DNA of 64,000 nucleotides from positions 1 through 64,000 of the forward strand of contig CANLRN010000004.1 in assembly GCA_947493495.1 (NCBI GenBank). Direction: 5' to 3'. The notes under the pieces are model-generated. The model was given only the letters and a program-made list of their open reading frames with translations, was not told the DNA's origin and did not search any database. This stretch comes from an uncultured Aquimarina sp. GTDB lineage: Bacteria > Bacteroidota > Bacteroidia > Flavobacteriales > Flavobacteriaceae. A program made the position numbers and the translations under genes. Every line of letters starts with the position of its first letter. Position 1 is the stretch's first letter. Positions 27,672-37,222 of this stretch are shown here, piece by piece.

Positions 27672-28325
27672 CTATATAATTAGTTTATACAGTATGAAAT
27701 AGGGTGCGATTTCAAGTGTGCAAAGATATAAAATAAAATAAAACAAGTGGTTTAAAATTACATTTTCATTTTTCTTGTACACCAAAATTAGTACTATTAA
27801 ATTAAGAACAAGTAATGTAATCAACATCACAAGTAAAAGAATTTTTGAAGGCTGGATACTATAGACAAATAATAAATTAAACGGCAATAATAGAATCCCT
27901 AAGAAATTACGATATGACACCTTATAGAAAAGGTAATTATCAATCAATATTTCTATAGAAAAAATGGTAGCCACTATTTTTTCTATTAATATTTTAAAAA
28001 TAGATATGAGTGCATAAAATGCAGCGATTTTTAGAAAAAAAACAACTCCGCTTGCAGTATCTTTGATTTTTAGAATATCTACACAGATGTACATAAATAA
28101 TGATATCGAAAGAATCTGTACAGTCATTAAAACCACATTGAACAATGAAGATAGCTTATTGCCTTTATTCGTAAGAACTATATATTTGTTGGTAGTAAAA
28201 AGGTCGATAAAATCAACAAATAATACAGAATTCATATACTTTGCAACAGCTAATAGTGTAACACATAGAAGCATCACAATTGTAATCCAGTCATTCGTAG
28301 TTATTTCTCTTAATATACTATCCAT
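27672..28325 (-). CDS. DUF4271 family membrane protein
   Basis: 217 residues with six or so membrane helices. The family is Bacteroidetes-specific and commonly precedes hemD, as here. Function unknown. Its conserved parts seen here are NDWITI near the N-terminus and the central FYKVSYRNFLGILLLPFNL. Confidence 0.82.
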   Translation of the reverse strand: MDSILREITTNDWITIVMLLCVTLLAVAKYMNSVLFVDFIDLFTTNKYIVLTNKGNKLSSLFNVVLMTVQILSISLFMYICVDILKIKDTASGVVFFLKIAAFYALISIFKILIEKIVATIFSIEILIDNYLFYKVSYRNFLGILLLPFNLLFVYSIQPSKILLLVMLITLLVLNLIVLILVYKKNENVILNHLFYFILYLCTLEIAPYFILYKLII

Positions 28326-28474
28326 ATTATTAGTAATGTGATAAAATTAAGGTTTACTCATTAGATAATAAAATTAATGTGATAACTATGGTGCAACAGC
28401 CACTATCTGAGTGCGTCTTCTATATCAAAGAAAAATAGCATAAAAAACTAAAAATAATCTAGTAATTATTTAGT

Positions 28475-28482
28475 TATATTTG
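28475..28482 (+). promoter_or_regulatory. Bacteroidetes -7 box for GT2-pyrC-DUF4296
   Basis: TATATTTG, an exact TAnnTTTG, 18 bp before ATG 28501. It overlaps a possible TTG start at 28480 and so supports 28501 as the true start. Confidence 0.65.
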
Positions 28483-28500
28483 CCTACAAAAAGTCTTTCT

Positions 28501-29232
28501 ATGGTAGATTCTTTAGTAATTATACCTACCTATAATGAAATTGAAAATATAGAACGCATCATTAAAAATGTATTCTCTCTTCAACGTAATTTCCATATTC
28601 TAGTGATTGATGATAATTCTCCTGATGGGACTGCATCACGGGTTAAAGAGTTACAGCTAGAATATGAAAAACAACTTTTTATACTAGAGCGAGAAGGTAA
28701 ATTAGGCTTAGGGACTGCATATATTGTTGGTTTTAAATGGGCATTAGATCATACATATGAGTATATTTTTGAGATGGATGCCGATTTTTCGCATAACCCT
28801 AATGATCTTATACGGTTATATAATTGCTGTGCAAAAGGCACTTCTGATATAGCAATCGGATCCAGATACGTAACGGGTGTAAATGTTGTTAATTGGCCTA
28901 TGAGTAGAGTGTTATTGTCTTGGATCGCATCGAGATATGTCCGCTTTATTACAGGTATGGATATTTATGACACTACTGCAGGTTTTATTTGTTATAAAAG
29001 AGCAGTATTAGAGAAAATAAATCTCGAAAAAATTAAATTTGTAGGCTATGCTTTTCAGATAGAAATGAAATTTAAGGCATATTTGCTAAAATTTAAAATA
29101 AAAGAAGTTCCTGTAATATTTACAGATAGAACACGAGGAAACTCTAAAATGAGCAAAGGAATTATTTCTGAAGCCATTTTTGGAGTAATTACCATGAAAT
29201 TTAAAAGTTTATTTAGCCGTTACGAAATATGA
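28501..29232 (+). CDS. Polyprenol monophosphomannose synthase (GT2, DPM1-like)
   Basis: 243 residues from ATG 28501 (MVDSLVIIPTYNEIENI). GT2 catalytic motifs: DDNSPDGT for nucleotide binding and EMDADFSHNP (DxD) for metal and sugar. The single-domain DPM1 type without large membrane domain transfers mannose from GDP-mannose to a polyprenyl phosphate at the cytoplasmic face of the membrane. It could supply the GT39-like and other lipid-linked-sugar enzymes in this window. The ATGA overlap with pyrC indicates one operon. Confidence 0.9.
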   Translation: MVDSLVIIPTYNEIENIERIIKNVFSLQRNFHILVIDDNSPDGTASRVKELQLEYEKQLFILEREGKLGLGTAYIVGFKWALDHTYEYIFEMDADFSHNPNDLIRLYNCCAKGTSDIAIGSRYVTGVNVVNWPMSRVLLSWIASRYVRFITGMDIYDTTAGFICYKRAVLEKINLEKIKFVGYAFQIEMKFKAYLLKFKIKEVPVIFTDRTRGNSKMSKGIISEAIFGVITMKFKSLFSRYEI

Positions 29233-30575
29233 TTCCAAACAGTATATTGATCAAGAATGCCAATATTGTTAATGAAGGTAAAATCACCAATAGCGATATC
29301 TATATAGAAAATGGCTTATTTAAAGAAATAGCTCCTCAAATTAGTGCCAAATCTGCTGATGTACAAGTGATTGACGCCGAAGGAAAATATCTATTCCCTG
29401 GAATAATTGATGATCAGGTACACTTTAGAGAACCTGGATTAACGCATAAGGCTACTATAGAAACAGAATCTAGAGCTGCTATTGCAGGAGGAATCACTTC
29501 TTTTATAGAAATGCCTAATACGAATCCGCAAACTACTACCATAGAAAAACTAGAAGCTAAATTTGATATTGCGGCAAAAACTAGCTATGCTAATTATTCT
29601 TTTATGTTTGGTGGGACTAATGATAATCTCGAAGAAATATTAAAAGTAGATCCAAAAACTGTAGCAGGACTGAAATTATTTTTGGGATCCTCTACAGGAA
29701 ATATGCTAGTAGATGATACAGCTGTTCTGGAAAAGATTTTTTCATCTACAGATTTAGTAATTTCTGTACATTGCGAAGATGAGCAGACCATTAAAAGCAA
29801 TACCCTTGCGTATAAAGAAAAATATGGAGATGACATCCCTATTGAGATGCATCCGATTATCAGAAGTGAAGATGCTTGCTATATATCATCTTCTAAAGCA
29901 GTAGCGCTTGCCAAAAAAACGGGAGCAAGATTGCATGTATTTCATCTCTCTACTGCCAGGGAATTAGAGCTATTTACTAATAAAATTCCTTTAAAAGATA
30001 AAAAAATCACAGCAGAAGTCTGTATCCATCATTTATGGTTTTCTGATGATGATTATAAAGAAAAAGGAACCTTTATTAAATGGAATCCAGCTGTAAAAAC
30101 AGCAAAAGATAGAGATGCTTTGTTTAAGGCATTACTCAATGATACCATAGATGTAATTGCTACTGACCATGCACCTCATACCATAGAAGAAAAAGACAAC
30201 GTATATACGAAAGCTCCTTCTGGTGGCCCCTTAGTACAACATGCGCTGCCTGCCATGTTAGAGTTTTATCATCAAGGCCGTATTACTTTAGAAAAAGTAG
30301 TAGAAAAAATGTGTCATAATCCAGCTATTTTATTTCAGGTAGAAAAAAGAGGGTACATTCGTAAAGGGTATCATGCAGATGCTGTATTAGTAGATCTTAA
30401 TTCCCCTTGGACTGTAAACAATGAAAATATCGCATATAAATGCGGGTGGTCTCCTTTCGAAGGAACAACATTTAAGTCTAGAATCACCCATACCTATGTA
30501 AATGGTAGTTTGGTCTATAATAACTTTAGATTTTATGACATTAAAAATGCGCAACGATTAACATTTAATAGATGA
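29229..30575 (+). CDS. pyrC: Dihydroorotase
   Basis: 448 residues, third step of pyrimidine synthesis: ring closure of carbamoyl aspartate. Amidohydrolase fold with LKLFLGSSTGNMLVDD (carboxylated Lys), HCEDE, HVFHLST and ATDHAPHT metal-binding sites. The first metal motif is DDQVHFREPG (residues 61-70), in which the usual first His of HxH is Gln63; from memory this variant occurs in other Bacteroidetes, so it is probably functional. Overlaps both neighbours by 4 bp. Confidence 0.94.
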   Translation: MIPNSILIKNANIVNEGKITNSDIYIENGLFKEIAPQISAKSADVQVIDAEGKYLFPGIIDDQVHFREPGLTHKATIETESRAAIAGGITSFIEMPNTNPQTTTIEKLEAKFDIAAKTSYANYSFMFGGTNDNLEEILKVDPKTVAGLKLFLGSSTGNMLVDDTAVLEKIFSSTDLVISVHCEDEQTIKSNTLAYKEKYGDDIPIEMHPIIRSEDACYISSSKAVALAKKTGARLHVFHLSTARELELFTNKIPLKDKKITAEVCIHHLWFSDDDYKEKGTFIKWNPAVKTAKDRDALFKALLNDTIDVIATDHAPHTIEEKDNVYTKAPSGGPLVQHALPAMLEFYHQGRITLEKVVEKMCHNPAILFQVEKRGYIRKGYHADAVLVDLNSPWTVNNENIAYKCGWSPFEGTTFKSRITHTYVNGSLVYNNFRFYDIKNAQRLTFNR

Positions 30576-31036
30576 TTAGAAAAGTAATATATTGTAGTTT
30601 AGGAGTTTTTATGGCTTGTCAGAGTATTGATACACCACAAAAACCAGAAACCTTGATTTCTGAAGATAAAATGGTATCCATTCTAACAGATATTGCTTTT
30701 GTAAAAGCTGCTAAGGGTTCGTATAAAAAAGTCTTTGATATAAAAAAAATAAACTCAGAAAAATATATTTTAGAAAAATATGGAATCGATAGTTTAGTGT
30801 TCGCCCAAAATAATCAGTGGTATACTGGTCAATTAGAAACATATGAAGCAATTTTCACAAAAGTTAAAAAGAATCTAGAAATTGCTAAGGATACATATGA
30901 AAAGATGGTGAAAGAAGAAGATTCAATCCAAAAAATAAAGGATTCTATCAATCGGGCTAAGAAAATTAAAACCCATCAGAAACCATCAGATATAATGAAG
31001 GAGTTGGAAGAAATAGATAGTGAAGAATTAGAATAA
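30572..31036 (+). CDS. DUF4296 lipoprotein
   Basis: 154 residues. N-terminal signal peptide with lipobox FMAC. The following DUF4296 region (ISEDKMVSILTDIAFVKAAKG and YGIDSLVFAQNNQWYTGQLETYEAIF) is a Bacteroidetes family of unknown function often found beside pyrC. A charged, coiled-coil-like C-terminus follows. ATGA overlap with pyrC shows coupled translation. Confidence 0.85.
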   Translation: MIRKVIYCSLGVFMACQSIDTPQKPETLISEDKMVSILTDIAFVKAAKGSYKKVFDIKKINSEKYILEKYGIDSLVFAQNNQWYTGQLETYEAIFTKVKKNLEIAKDTYEKMVKEEDSIQKIKDSINRAKKIKTHQKPSDIMKELEEIDSEELE

Positions 31037-31080
31037 ATGATCAATGGGTACTCTAATCGAAAAACTATTGATTTCTTATG

Positions 31081-32094
31081 TTAGGAAACTGTTTTTAAAA
31101 AATAAGTAGTTGTCTCACTAATTGCTTTTTTAATAGGAATAAAAGTATAGGATAATTCATTTTTTATTTTGTCATTCTCATAAAATGAATCCGAAAACGC
31201 GCTTTTTATTGATGATTTGAATATCGATCTCTTCTTTCCAAAAAAGGAATGTAAGAACCATTGTATACTATATGCTAACTTCATTAGAAATGGGGTAGCT
31301 TTTTTTTGTGGAGCTGTCTTGCCCAGTCCTTCTGCAATCATCGTAAATGCATTTTTAAAACTTAGATTTTCCCCAACCAAAATGTAGCGTTCCTTGGTAA
31401 TAGCGCTATTCATTAAAGATTGCATAATAGCAACCACATCTTGAATAGCCACATATCCGGTTATTCCAGTTGTATAATATTTCATTCCATTGTATATTTT
31501 CTTAAAAAAATATCCGCTTCCAGAATTAAAAAAACCAGGGCCTATAATAATCCCTGGATTCACAATTACTGCATCTAATCCTTCTTGCATACCTCTCCAT
31601 ACTTCCATTTCTGCTCCATATTTTGTAATGGCATACACAGAATTAAGAACTTCAGAGTTCCACTCATTAGTTTCATTTATAGAGGTATTAGATAGTGCTT
31701 CTCCTATAGTAGCAATAGAACTTACATAGCATAGTTTGTCTACTTTATGTAACATACATAAATTGACAATATTTGCAGTACCTTCAATATTAACTTTACG
31801 AAGTTTTCGGTAATGAGAAGGATTAAAAGATATCATTGCTGCACAGTGATATACACGTTGGACTCCCTTAAAAGCAGTTGTCAATCTAGGAATATCATTA
31901 AGATCCCCTACGACCCAATCTATCCTATCAAAAGTATTTTGATCCTCTAGATCGCAACATTGTAGAAATACTGATTTAGCATAATTTTTTTTGGGTTCTG
32001 AGCGATATAATGCGCGTATTGGATAGTCTTCTTGTGCCAATTTAATCAATAAATGTGTTCCGACTAAACCTGTAGCTCCAGTTACTAATACCAT
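31081..32094 (-). CDS. NAD-dependent epimerase/dehydratase family protein
   Basis: 337 residues of the extended short-chain dehydrogenase type: GATGLVGTHLL at residues 5-15 binds NAD(P), and the catalytic pair is YAITK (YxxxK). Members next to glycosyltransferases usually act on nucleotide sugars, but the sequence also resembles the dihydroflavonol-reductase/steroid-dehydrogenase-like subgroup (VYHCAAMISFNPSHYRKLRKVN), so the substrate is open. Convergent with the DUF4296 gene and divergent from the MORN-glycosyltransferase operon. Confidence 0.88.
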   Translation of the reverse strand: MVLVTGATGLVGTHLLIKLAQEDYPIRALYRSEPKKNYAKSVFLQCCDLEDQNTFDRIDWVVGDLNDIPRLTTAFKGVQRVYHCAAMISFNPSHYRKLRKVNIEGTANIVNLCMLHKVDKLCYVSSIATIGEALSNTSINETNEWNSEVLNSVYAITKYGAEMEVWRGMQEGLDAVIVNPGIIIGPGFFNSGSGYFFKKIYNGMKYYTTGITGYVAIQDVVAIMQSLMNSAITKERYILVGENLSFKNAFTMIAEGLGKTAPQKKATPFLMKLAYSIQWFLHSFFGKKRSIFKSSIKSAFSDSFYENDKIKNELSYTFIPIKKAISETTTYFLKTVS

Positions 32095-32307
32095 ATTGAA
32101 TTATCAAGTTCAAGTTTTACATTTTGCTACAAATAGTGTTTGAAAAACTAAAATCTTGCAGTCCTTTTGCAGCTCTGTACTAATGTAAACAATTAGAAAT
32201 GAATATTTATTTTACATATGAAAAAAAACTATTTAAATTTAATCTTTATATATTCGTTGGTATTTGTATATTATTTCGTCTAAGTAGAGACAAATCAATT
32301 ATTAGGC

Positions 32308-32802
32308 ATGTTACACTTTTTTATTTCTATAATTATATATTCTTTTATAGGCTCTCAAATTACAGTAGAAAAGCAATATCATAAAGAATACTATCAAAAC
32401 GGTAGTATTAAAGCCGAAGGTTGGAAAATAAATGATAAAAAAATTGATTATTGGTACGAATATTATCCTAATGGTCAGGTTGCTAAAGAAGGACATTTTT
32501 ACAACAATAAAAAAAATGGATATTGGTTTTTTTATACTTCAGATAATAAACTTGCTAAGGAAGGTCACTTTATAGATAATAATGCTGAAAAATGGTGGAT
32601 TATTTACGATATTGCCAGTGCAAATAAAAAAACTCAAATTACGAGAAAATTTCAATATAGGAAAAACAAAAAAAATGGATATTGCTTGCTCTACAAAGGC
32701 AAAAATCTTTTTAAAGCTGAAAAATACAAGGACGACAAAAAAACTGGTGAATGGACAGATATTGCTAGTTTTAAAAGAGACAATCCCAATGCTTCTCTAT
32801 AA
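32308..32802 (+). CDS. MORN-repeat (YwqK-like) protein
   Basis: 164 residues, with a hydrophobic N-terminus (signal peptide or anchor, about 2-16) and four or five repeats of the type YYxNGxxKxEGxxxNxxKxGxWxxYY. Such MORN_2 repeats form beta-hairpin ribbons; the function is unknown, perhaps structural or binding to lipid or protein. First gene of a tight operon: the next start codon follows the stop directly. Confidence 0.85.
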   Translation: MLHFFISIIIYSFIGSQITVEKQYHKEYYQNGSIKAEGWKINDKKIDYWYEYYPNGQVAKEGHFYNNKKNGYWFFYTSDNKLAKEGHFIDNNAEKWWIIYDIASANKKTQITRKFQYRKNKKNGYCLLYKGKNLFKAEKYKDDKKTGEWTDIASFKRDNPNASL

Positions 32803-33495
32803 ATGAATACCATTATAAAAGTAATTATCCCAGCCTTTAATGAAGAGGGGTCGATAAAACATGTTATTCAGGATATCCCTGATATAGTATCAGAAATAAT
32901 AGTAGTAAGTAATAATTCAACAGATAATACCGAGCAGGTTGCCCAACAAAGTGGAGCCACTGTACTTAGAGAAGAAAGAATGGGGTATGGATATGCTTGC
33001 TTAAAAGGAATCCATTATATTTCTACACTAGAAATAAAACCCGATATTATTGTATTTCTTGATGGTGATTATAGTGATTATCCTTCAGAATTAGTTCATA
33101 TTGTTTCTCCTATTATCGATGATAATATTGATTTGGTTATTGGAGCTAGAGATAAAAAATTGAGAGAACCTGGGTCTATGACCACTCCACAAATTTTTGG
33201 TAATTGGTTAGCAACCAGTTTAATGAAATTATTTTTTGGAGCTAATTTTACAGATCTTGGCCCTTTTAGAGCTATTAAGTATGATAAGCTCATAGCACTA
33301 AATATGCAAGATAAAACCTATGGATGGACAGTCGAAATGCAATTAAAAGCAATTAGACATAAATACAAATTTATTGAAGTTCCTGTGCATTATAAAAAGA
33401 GAATTGGTGTCTCAAAAGTTTCAGGAACCATAAAAGGTGCTATCTTTGCAGGCGTTAAGATTTTAAGTTGGATTTTTAAATATAGCTTTGTGTAA
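32803..33495 (+). CDS. GT2 glycosyltransferase, cytoplasmic
   Basis: 230 residues, single GT-A domain: IIPAFNEEGSIKHVI at the start, VVSNNSTDNT, and the DxD at FLDGDYSDYP. No membrane segments. It resembles the UDP-glucose or dolichyl-phosphate-sugar synthase group (the C-terminal VPVHYKKRIGVSKVSGTIKGA pattern), so it may load a lipid carrier. The ATG follows the upstream TAA without gap and its own stop overlaps the next start (TAATG). Confidence 0.9.
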   Translation: MNTIIKVIIPAFNEEGSIKHVIQDIPDIVSEIIVVSNNSTDNTEQVAQQSGATVLREERMGYGYACLKGIHYISTLEIKPDIIVFLDGDYSDYPSELVHIVSPIIDDNIDLVIGARDKKLREPGSMTTPQIFGNWLATSLMKLFFGANFTDLGPFRAIKYDKLIALNMQDKTYGWTVEMQLKAIRHKYKFIEVPVHYKKRIGVSKVSGTIKGAIFAGVKILSWIFKYSFV

Positions 33496-34970
33496 TGATG
33501 GATATTGCTATCATCTTAATATATACAGTAGCGCTACTAATCATTTTCTTGTATAGTTTAGCGCAGTTAAGCCTGCTTTTAAACTATCTAAAGTCTAGAA
33601 AACAGCATGATAATGCACCCACCTTTGACTTAAATAAGGAGAATCAAATTCCTAATGTAACCATACAGCTTCCTGTTTATAATGAACTGTATGTTATGGA
33701 AAGACTATTGGATAATATTGCTCTACTAGAATATCCAAAAGATAAACTAGAAATCCAAGTGCTAGATGATTCTACTGATGAATCCGTAAACACTACAGCT
33801 GCTCAAATTAAAAAATTACTAGAAGCAGGTTTAGATATACAACACATACGCCGTGATGATCGCACAGGTTTCAAAGCTGGAGCACTAAAAGAAGGGTTAA
33901 AAATTGCCAAAGGAGAATTCATTGCCATATTTGATGCTGATTTTCTTCCTGGAAAAAAATGGTTATTACAAACTATTCCTTACTTTAAGGATGAAAAAAT
34001 TGGTGTAGTACAAACCAGATGGGGGCATATTAATAGAAATTATTCTATGCTTACTAAGATACAAGCCTTTGCCTTAGATTTTCATTTTACTATGGAACAA
34101 GTGGGGCGTAATTATAAAAATCACTTTATTAATTTTAATGGTACAGCTGGTGTATGGCGAAAAACATGTATTGAAGATGCAGGAAATTGGCAAGGTGATA
34201 CATTGACAGAAGACCTAGATCTTAGTTACAGAGCGCAACTAAAAAAATGGAAATTTAAATATCTAGAAGACGTAGAAACTCCTGCAGAGTTGCCAGTAGT
34301 AATTAGTGCTGCACGGTCTCAACAGTTTAGATGGAATAAAGGCGCAGCAGAAAATTTTCAGAAATTATATTGGAAAATGTTCAAAGACAAGACCGTTCCT
34401 TTTAAAACTAAATTTCATAGTTTCTTCCATTTATTAAACAGCAGTATGTTTTTGCTAGTACTTTTAGTTGCTGTATTAAGCGTGCCTGTGATGTATATCA
34501 AAAATAACAATCCCATGTTTAGTTGGTATTTTAATGTAATTGCTTTTTTTGCAATGAGTACTGTCATATTTTTCTTCTGTTATTGGCATACGTTCAAGAA
34601 AATACATAGTGGTGGTTTCTGGAATTTTATCGAGTATACAAAAATGTTTTTCACCTTCTTTTCTATTGCTATGGGATTTTCTGTCCATAATTCAATGGCT
34701 GTTTTAGAAGGGCATTTTGGTAAGAAAAGTGAATTTGTAAGAACTCCAAAATTTAATATAAACTCATTAAAAGATTCTTGGAAAGGAAATAAATACATCA
34801 ATAAAAATATTTCTGGAAACACTATCATTGAAGCATTGCTAATGTGCTATTTTGGATACGCGTTATACAGTGCATTTAAGCTTCAGGATTTTGGTTTATT
34901 CTTATTTCATATTATGCTATTTTTAGGATTCGGATTTGTATTCTTTAAATCAGTTACTTCTAAATTATAA
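33495..34970 (+). CDS. Processive-type GT2 glycosyltransferase (cellulose-synthase-like)
   Basis: 491 residues. One N-terminal membrane helix, a GT2 domain with VTIQLPVYNE, LDDSTDES, FDADFLP, TEDLDLSYRA and the QQFRW motif (QxxRW), then about four C-terminal membrane helices. The D,D,D,QxxRW set is that of enzymes that make beta-linked polymers or ceramide-type glycolipids at the inner membrane. Product unknown. The start codon shares a base with the upstream stop (TAATG; a second ATG follows at 33498). Confidence 0.92.
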   Translation: MMDIAIILIYTVALLIIFLYSLAQLSLLLNYLKSRKQHDNAPTFDLNKENQIPNVTIQLPVYNELYVMERLLDNIALLEYPKDKLEIQVLDDSTDESVNTTAAQIKKLLEAGLDIQHIRRDDRTGFKAGALKEGLKIAKGEFIAIFDADFLPGKKWLLQTIPYFKDEKIGVVQTRWGHINRNYSMLTKIQAFALDFHFTMEQVGRNYKNHFINFNGTAGVWRKTCIEDAGNWQGDTLTEDLDLSYRAQLKKWKFKYLEDVETPAELPVVISAARSQQFRWNKGAAENFQKLYWKMFKDKTVPFKTKFHSFFHLLNSSMFLLVLLVAVLSVPVMYIKNNNPMFSWYFNVIAFFAMSTVIFFFCYWHTFKKIHSGGFWNFIEYTKMFFTFFSIAMGFSVHNSMAVLEGHFGKKSEFVRTPKFNINSLKDSWKGNKYINKNISGNTIIEALLMCYFGYALYSAFKLQDFGLFLFHIMLFLGFGFVFFKSVTSKL

Positions 34971-34971
34971 T

Positions 34972-36357
34972 ATGCTTACCGCATGGAAAAATAATCGTCT
35001 TTCGGTCATTTTTATTTTTTTTAGCGCTCTTTTGTACTGGGTTTTTGGGTATCAATTAGAGCGAACAGATTTCATCAACATGTTTTGCCTGTGGAGTGGA
35101 CTCTTTATTAGCACCTATATATTGATCCGACACAATAAACAGAATACTAAAATACTGGTCGTAGCAGGATTACTTTTTAGAATTATTTTTATTTTTGCAA
35201 TCCCTAATTTATCTCAGGATTTTTATAGATTTATCTGGGATGGTAGGATGCTATTAGAAGGTATAAACCCTTATTTAAACACTCCCGAAAATTGGATTAA
35301 TATAGGGAATATTCCCATCAATCAAGCTCTTGAGTTATATGAAGGCATGGGTGCTCTTAATGGCAGTCATTATACCAATTATCCCCCTGTTAGTCAATTT
35401 TGTTATGCAATTGCAGCAATTTTTTCTAGTAAAAGTATTTTAGGTGCAGCAATTGTTTTACGCTTGTTGATCATTCTAGCTGATGCCGGAATATTGTTTT
35501 TTGGCAGAAAATTATTAAATGCACTACAAATACCTGAAAATAGAATTTTTTGGTACGTTCTTAATCCTTTTATTATAATTGAACTTACTGGTAATCTTCA
35601 TTTTGAAACTGTGATGATATTTTTTATTATCTGGTCACTTTATCTATTGCAAAAAGGATATTGGTATTGGGCAGCAATCGCTTTAGCACTTTCGGTATCG
35701 GTAAAATTAATACCATTATTATTTTTGCCCCTATTTTTTCAAAAATTTACAGTCGGTTCAGACAAATCCAGTCTTATACATCGATTTTTTAGATTACTTA
35801 GCTTTTACAGTATTGTTATCATAACAACAATACTACTTTTTGCACCATTTCTATCTTCAGAATTTATTGCCAATTTTAGTACAACTATAGGACTTTGGTT
35901 TCAGAATTTTGAGTTTAATGCAAGCATATATTATATAATTCGTTGGATAGGATATCAAACTATCGGTTGGAATATAATTGGTACTGTAGGTAAAATATTG
36001 CCTCTGATTGTTATTGGTGTTCTGTTATTACTCACTTTTTTTAGAAAAAATAGAGAGACATCTCAATTAATCGCAGTACTGCTTATCGGTATCTGTAGTT
36101 ACTATTTCTTGTCTACCACAGTGCATCCATGGTATATAGCTGTACCTTTAGCTCTTTGTATTTTTACAAGATATAGATTCCCTATTTGGTGGTCTTTTAT
36201 TATTATATGTAGCTATACGGCATATATCAATCCTGATTTTAAAGAAAATTTATGGTTTGTTGCGTTAGAGTATATGATCGTATTTGGTATTTTTATTTTT
36301 GAAGTAAGAAAAAACACTAAAATAATTTCCCTAAAATCTGTATATCTTGAAAATTAA
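34972..36357 (+). CDS. Multi-pass membrane glycosyltransferase (GT87/mannosyltransferase-like)
   Basis: 461 residues from ATG 34972, one base after the upstream stop codon; an in-frame TTG at 34936 would overlap the previous gene and is less likely. Ten or more membrane helices. The first large loop carries SQDFYRFIWDGRMLLEGINPY, the acidic motif of the polyprenyl-phosphate-mannose-dependent GT-C enzymes, and later NYPPVSQFCYAIAA. It probably takes a sugar from a lipid carrier at the outer face of the inner membrane. Confidence 0.87.
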   Translation: MLTAWKNNRLSVIFIFFSALLYWVFGYQLERTDFINMFCLWSGLFISTYILIRHNKQNTKILVVAGLLFRIIFIFAIPNLSQDFYRFIWDGRMLLEGINPYLNTPENWINIGNIPINQALELYEGMGALNGSHYTNYPPVSQFCYAIAAIFSSKSILGAAIVLRLLIILADAGILFFGRKLLNALQIPENRIFWYVLNPFIIIELTGNLHFETVMIFFIIWSLYLLQKGYWYWAAIALALSVSVKLIPLLFLPLFFQKFTVGSDKSSLIHRFFRLLSFYSIVIITTILLFAPFLSSEFIANFSTTIGLWFQNFEFNASIYYIIRWIGYQTIGWNIIGTVGKILPLIVIGVLLLLTFFRKNRETSQLIAVLLIGICSYYFLSTTVHPWYIAVPLALCIFTRYRFPIWWSFIIICSYTAYINPDFKENLWFVALEYMIVFGIFIFEVRKNTKIISLKSVYLEN

Positions 36358-37174
36358 TTTTAGAAAAATAGGTCGGCGATTACTACGAACTATAGCATTT
36401 TTGATTGTTCTGGTAATTCTTATCTATATCTTTTTTTACATAAGACAGGAACGATTCTTTTTTAACCCAAAAGTGTTAGACAAGAATTACACATATTCTT
36501 TTGATCAACCTTTTGAAGAGATTAATATTCCTGTAGAAAAAGATATTGTCCTTAATGCTTTATTGTTTAAAACCGATTCTATTCGCAAAGGTGTTATTCT
36601 TTATTTTCATGGAAATGCAGGTGCTATTCATGAGTGGGGAGAACGCGCATATCTATATACAGAAAATAAATATGATGTTTTATTTGTAGACTATAGGGGA
36701 TATGGTAAAAGTGATAGTTTTTATAAACAAGAATCAGAACTATACCATGATGCTCAAAAAATATATGATTATGTCCTTACGCGTTATGATGAAAAAGATA
36801 TTGTTGTATTAGGGTACTCTATAGGAACAGGATTTGCGTCATATACCGCCGCTATGAACAATCCCAAACTTCTTATTCTAGAAGCTCCATACTATGCATG
36901 GAATGAATTCATAGCCAATATAGCTCCTGTTCCACAAGCATTAATTAATTACGAAATTCCATCGTATAAATTCTTAGGAGAAGTCAATTGCCCCATTCGG
37001 ATTTTTCATGGTTCCAAAGATTTTCTGATTAAACCCGAAGAACATTCTAAACGATTAAAAAAATTATATCCTGATAAAATTGAACGTACACTTATCAAAG
37101 GTGCTGGGCATAATGGTATCTACTTTTCTAAACAATATTATGATGAATTAAAGGAGTTGTTGAGGAGGTATTAA
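36347..37174 (+). CDS. Alpha/beta hydrolase with N-terminal membrane anchor
   Basis: 275 residues. Membrane helix at about 13-31. The hydrolase fold has the oxyanion segment LYFHGNAGAIHEWGERA, the nucleophile in GYSIGTGFAS, an acid at GSKDFLI and the His in GAGHNGIYF, as in the BAAT/FrsA-like or bem46-like family. Starts at a TTG (36347) that overlaps the upstream gene by 11 bp; no in-frame ATG is near. Last gene of the operon, possibly a deacylase or esterase acting on the glycolipid made by the upstream enzymes (inference). Confidence 0.85.
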   Translation: MKINFRKIGRRLLRTIAFLIVLVILIYIFFYIRQERFFFNPKVLDKNYTYSFDQPFEEINIPVEKDIVLNALLFKTDSIRKGVILYFHGNAGAIHEWGERAYLYTENKYDVLFVDYRGYGKSDSFYKQESELYHDAQKIYDYVLTRYDEKDIVVLGYSIGTGFASYTAAMNNPKLLILEAPYYAWNEFIANIAPVPQALINYEIPSYKFLGEVNCPIRIFHGSKDFLIKPEEHSKRLKKLYPDKIERTLIKGAGHNGIYFSKQYYDELKELLRRY

Positions 37175-37222
37175 TTACATAGTAATTGTTTAGGAATACA
37201 GTAAAATCATATTCATATTTTT

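Noticed and set aside
27721..27728. CAAAGATA as a hemD promoter
   Set aside because: It lies inside the coding region of DUF4271, 81 bp from the hemD start and without a -33 element; the two genes are more likely one transcript.
32199..32384. 61-codon plus-strand frame before the MORN protein
   Set aside because: Hydrophobic low-complexity translation of AT-rich DNA that overlaps the MORN gene in another frame.
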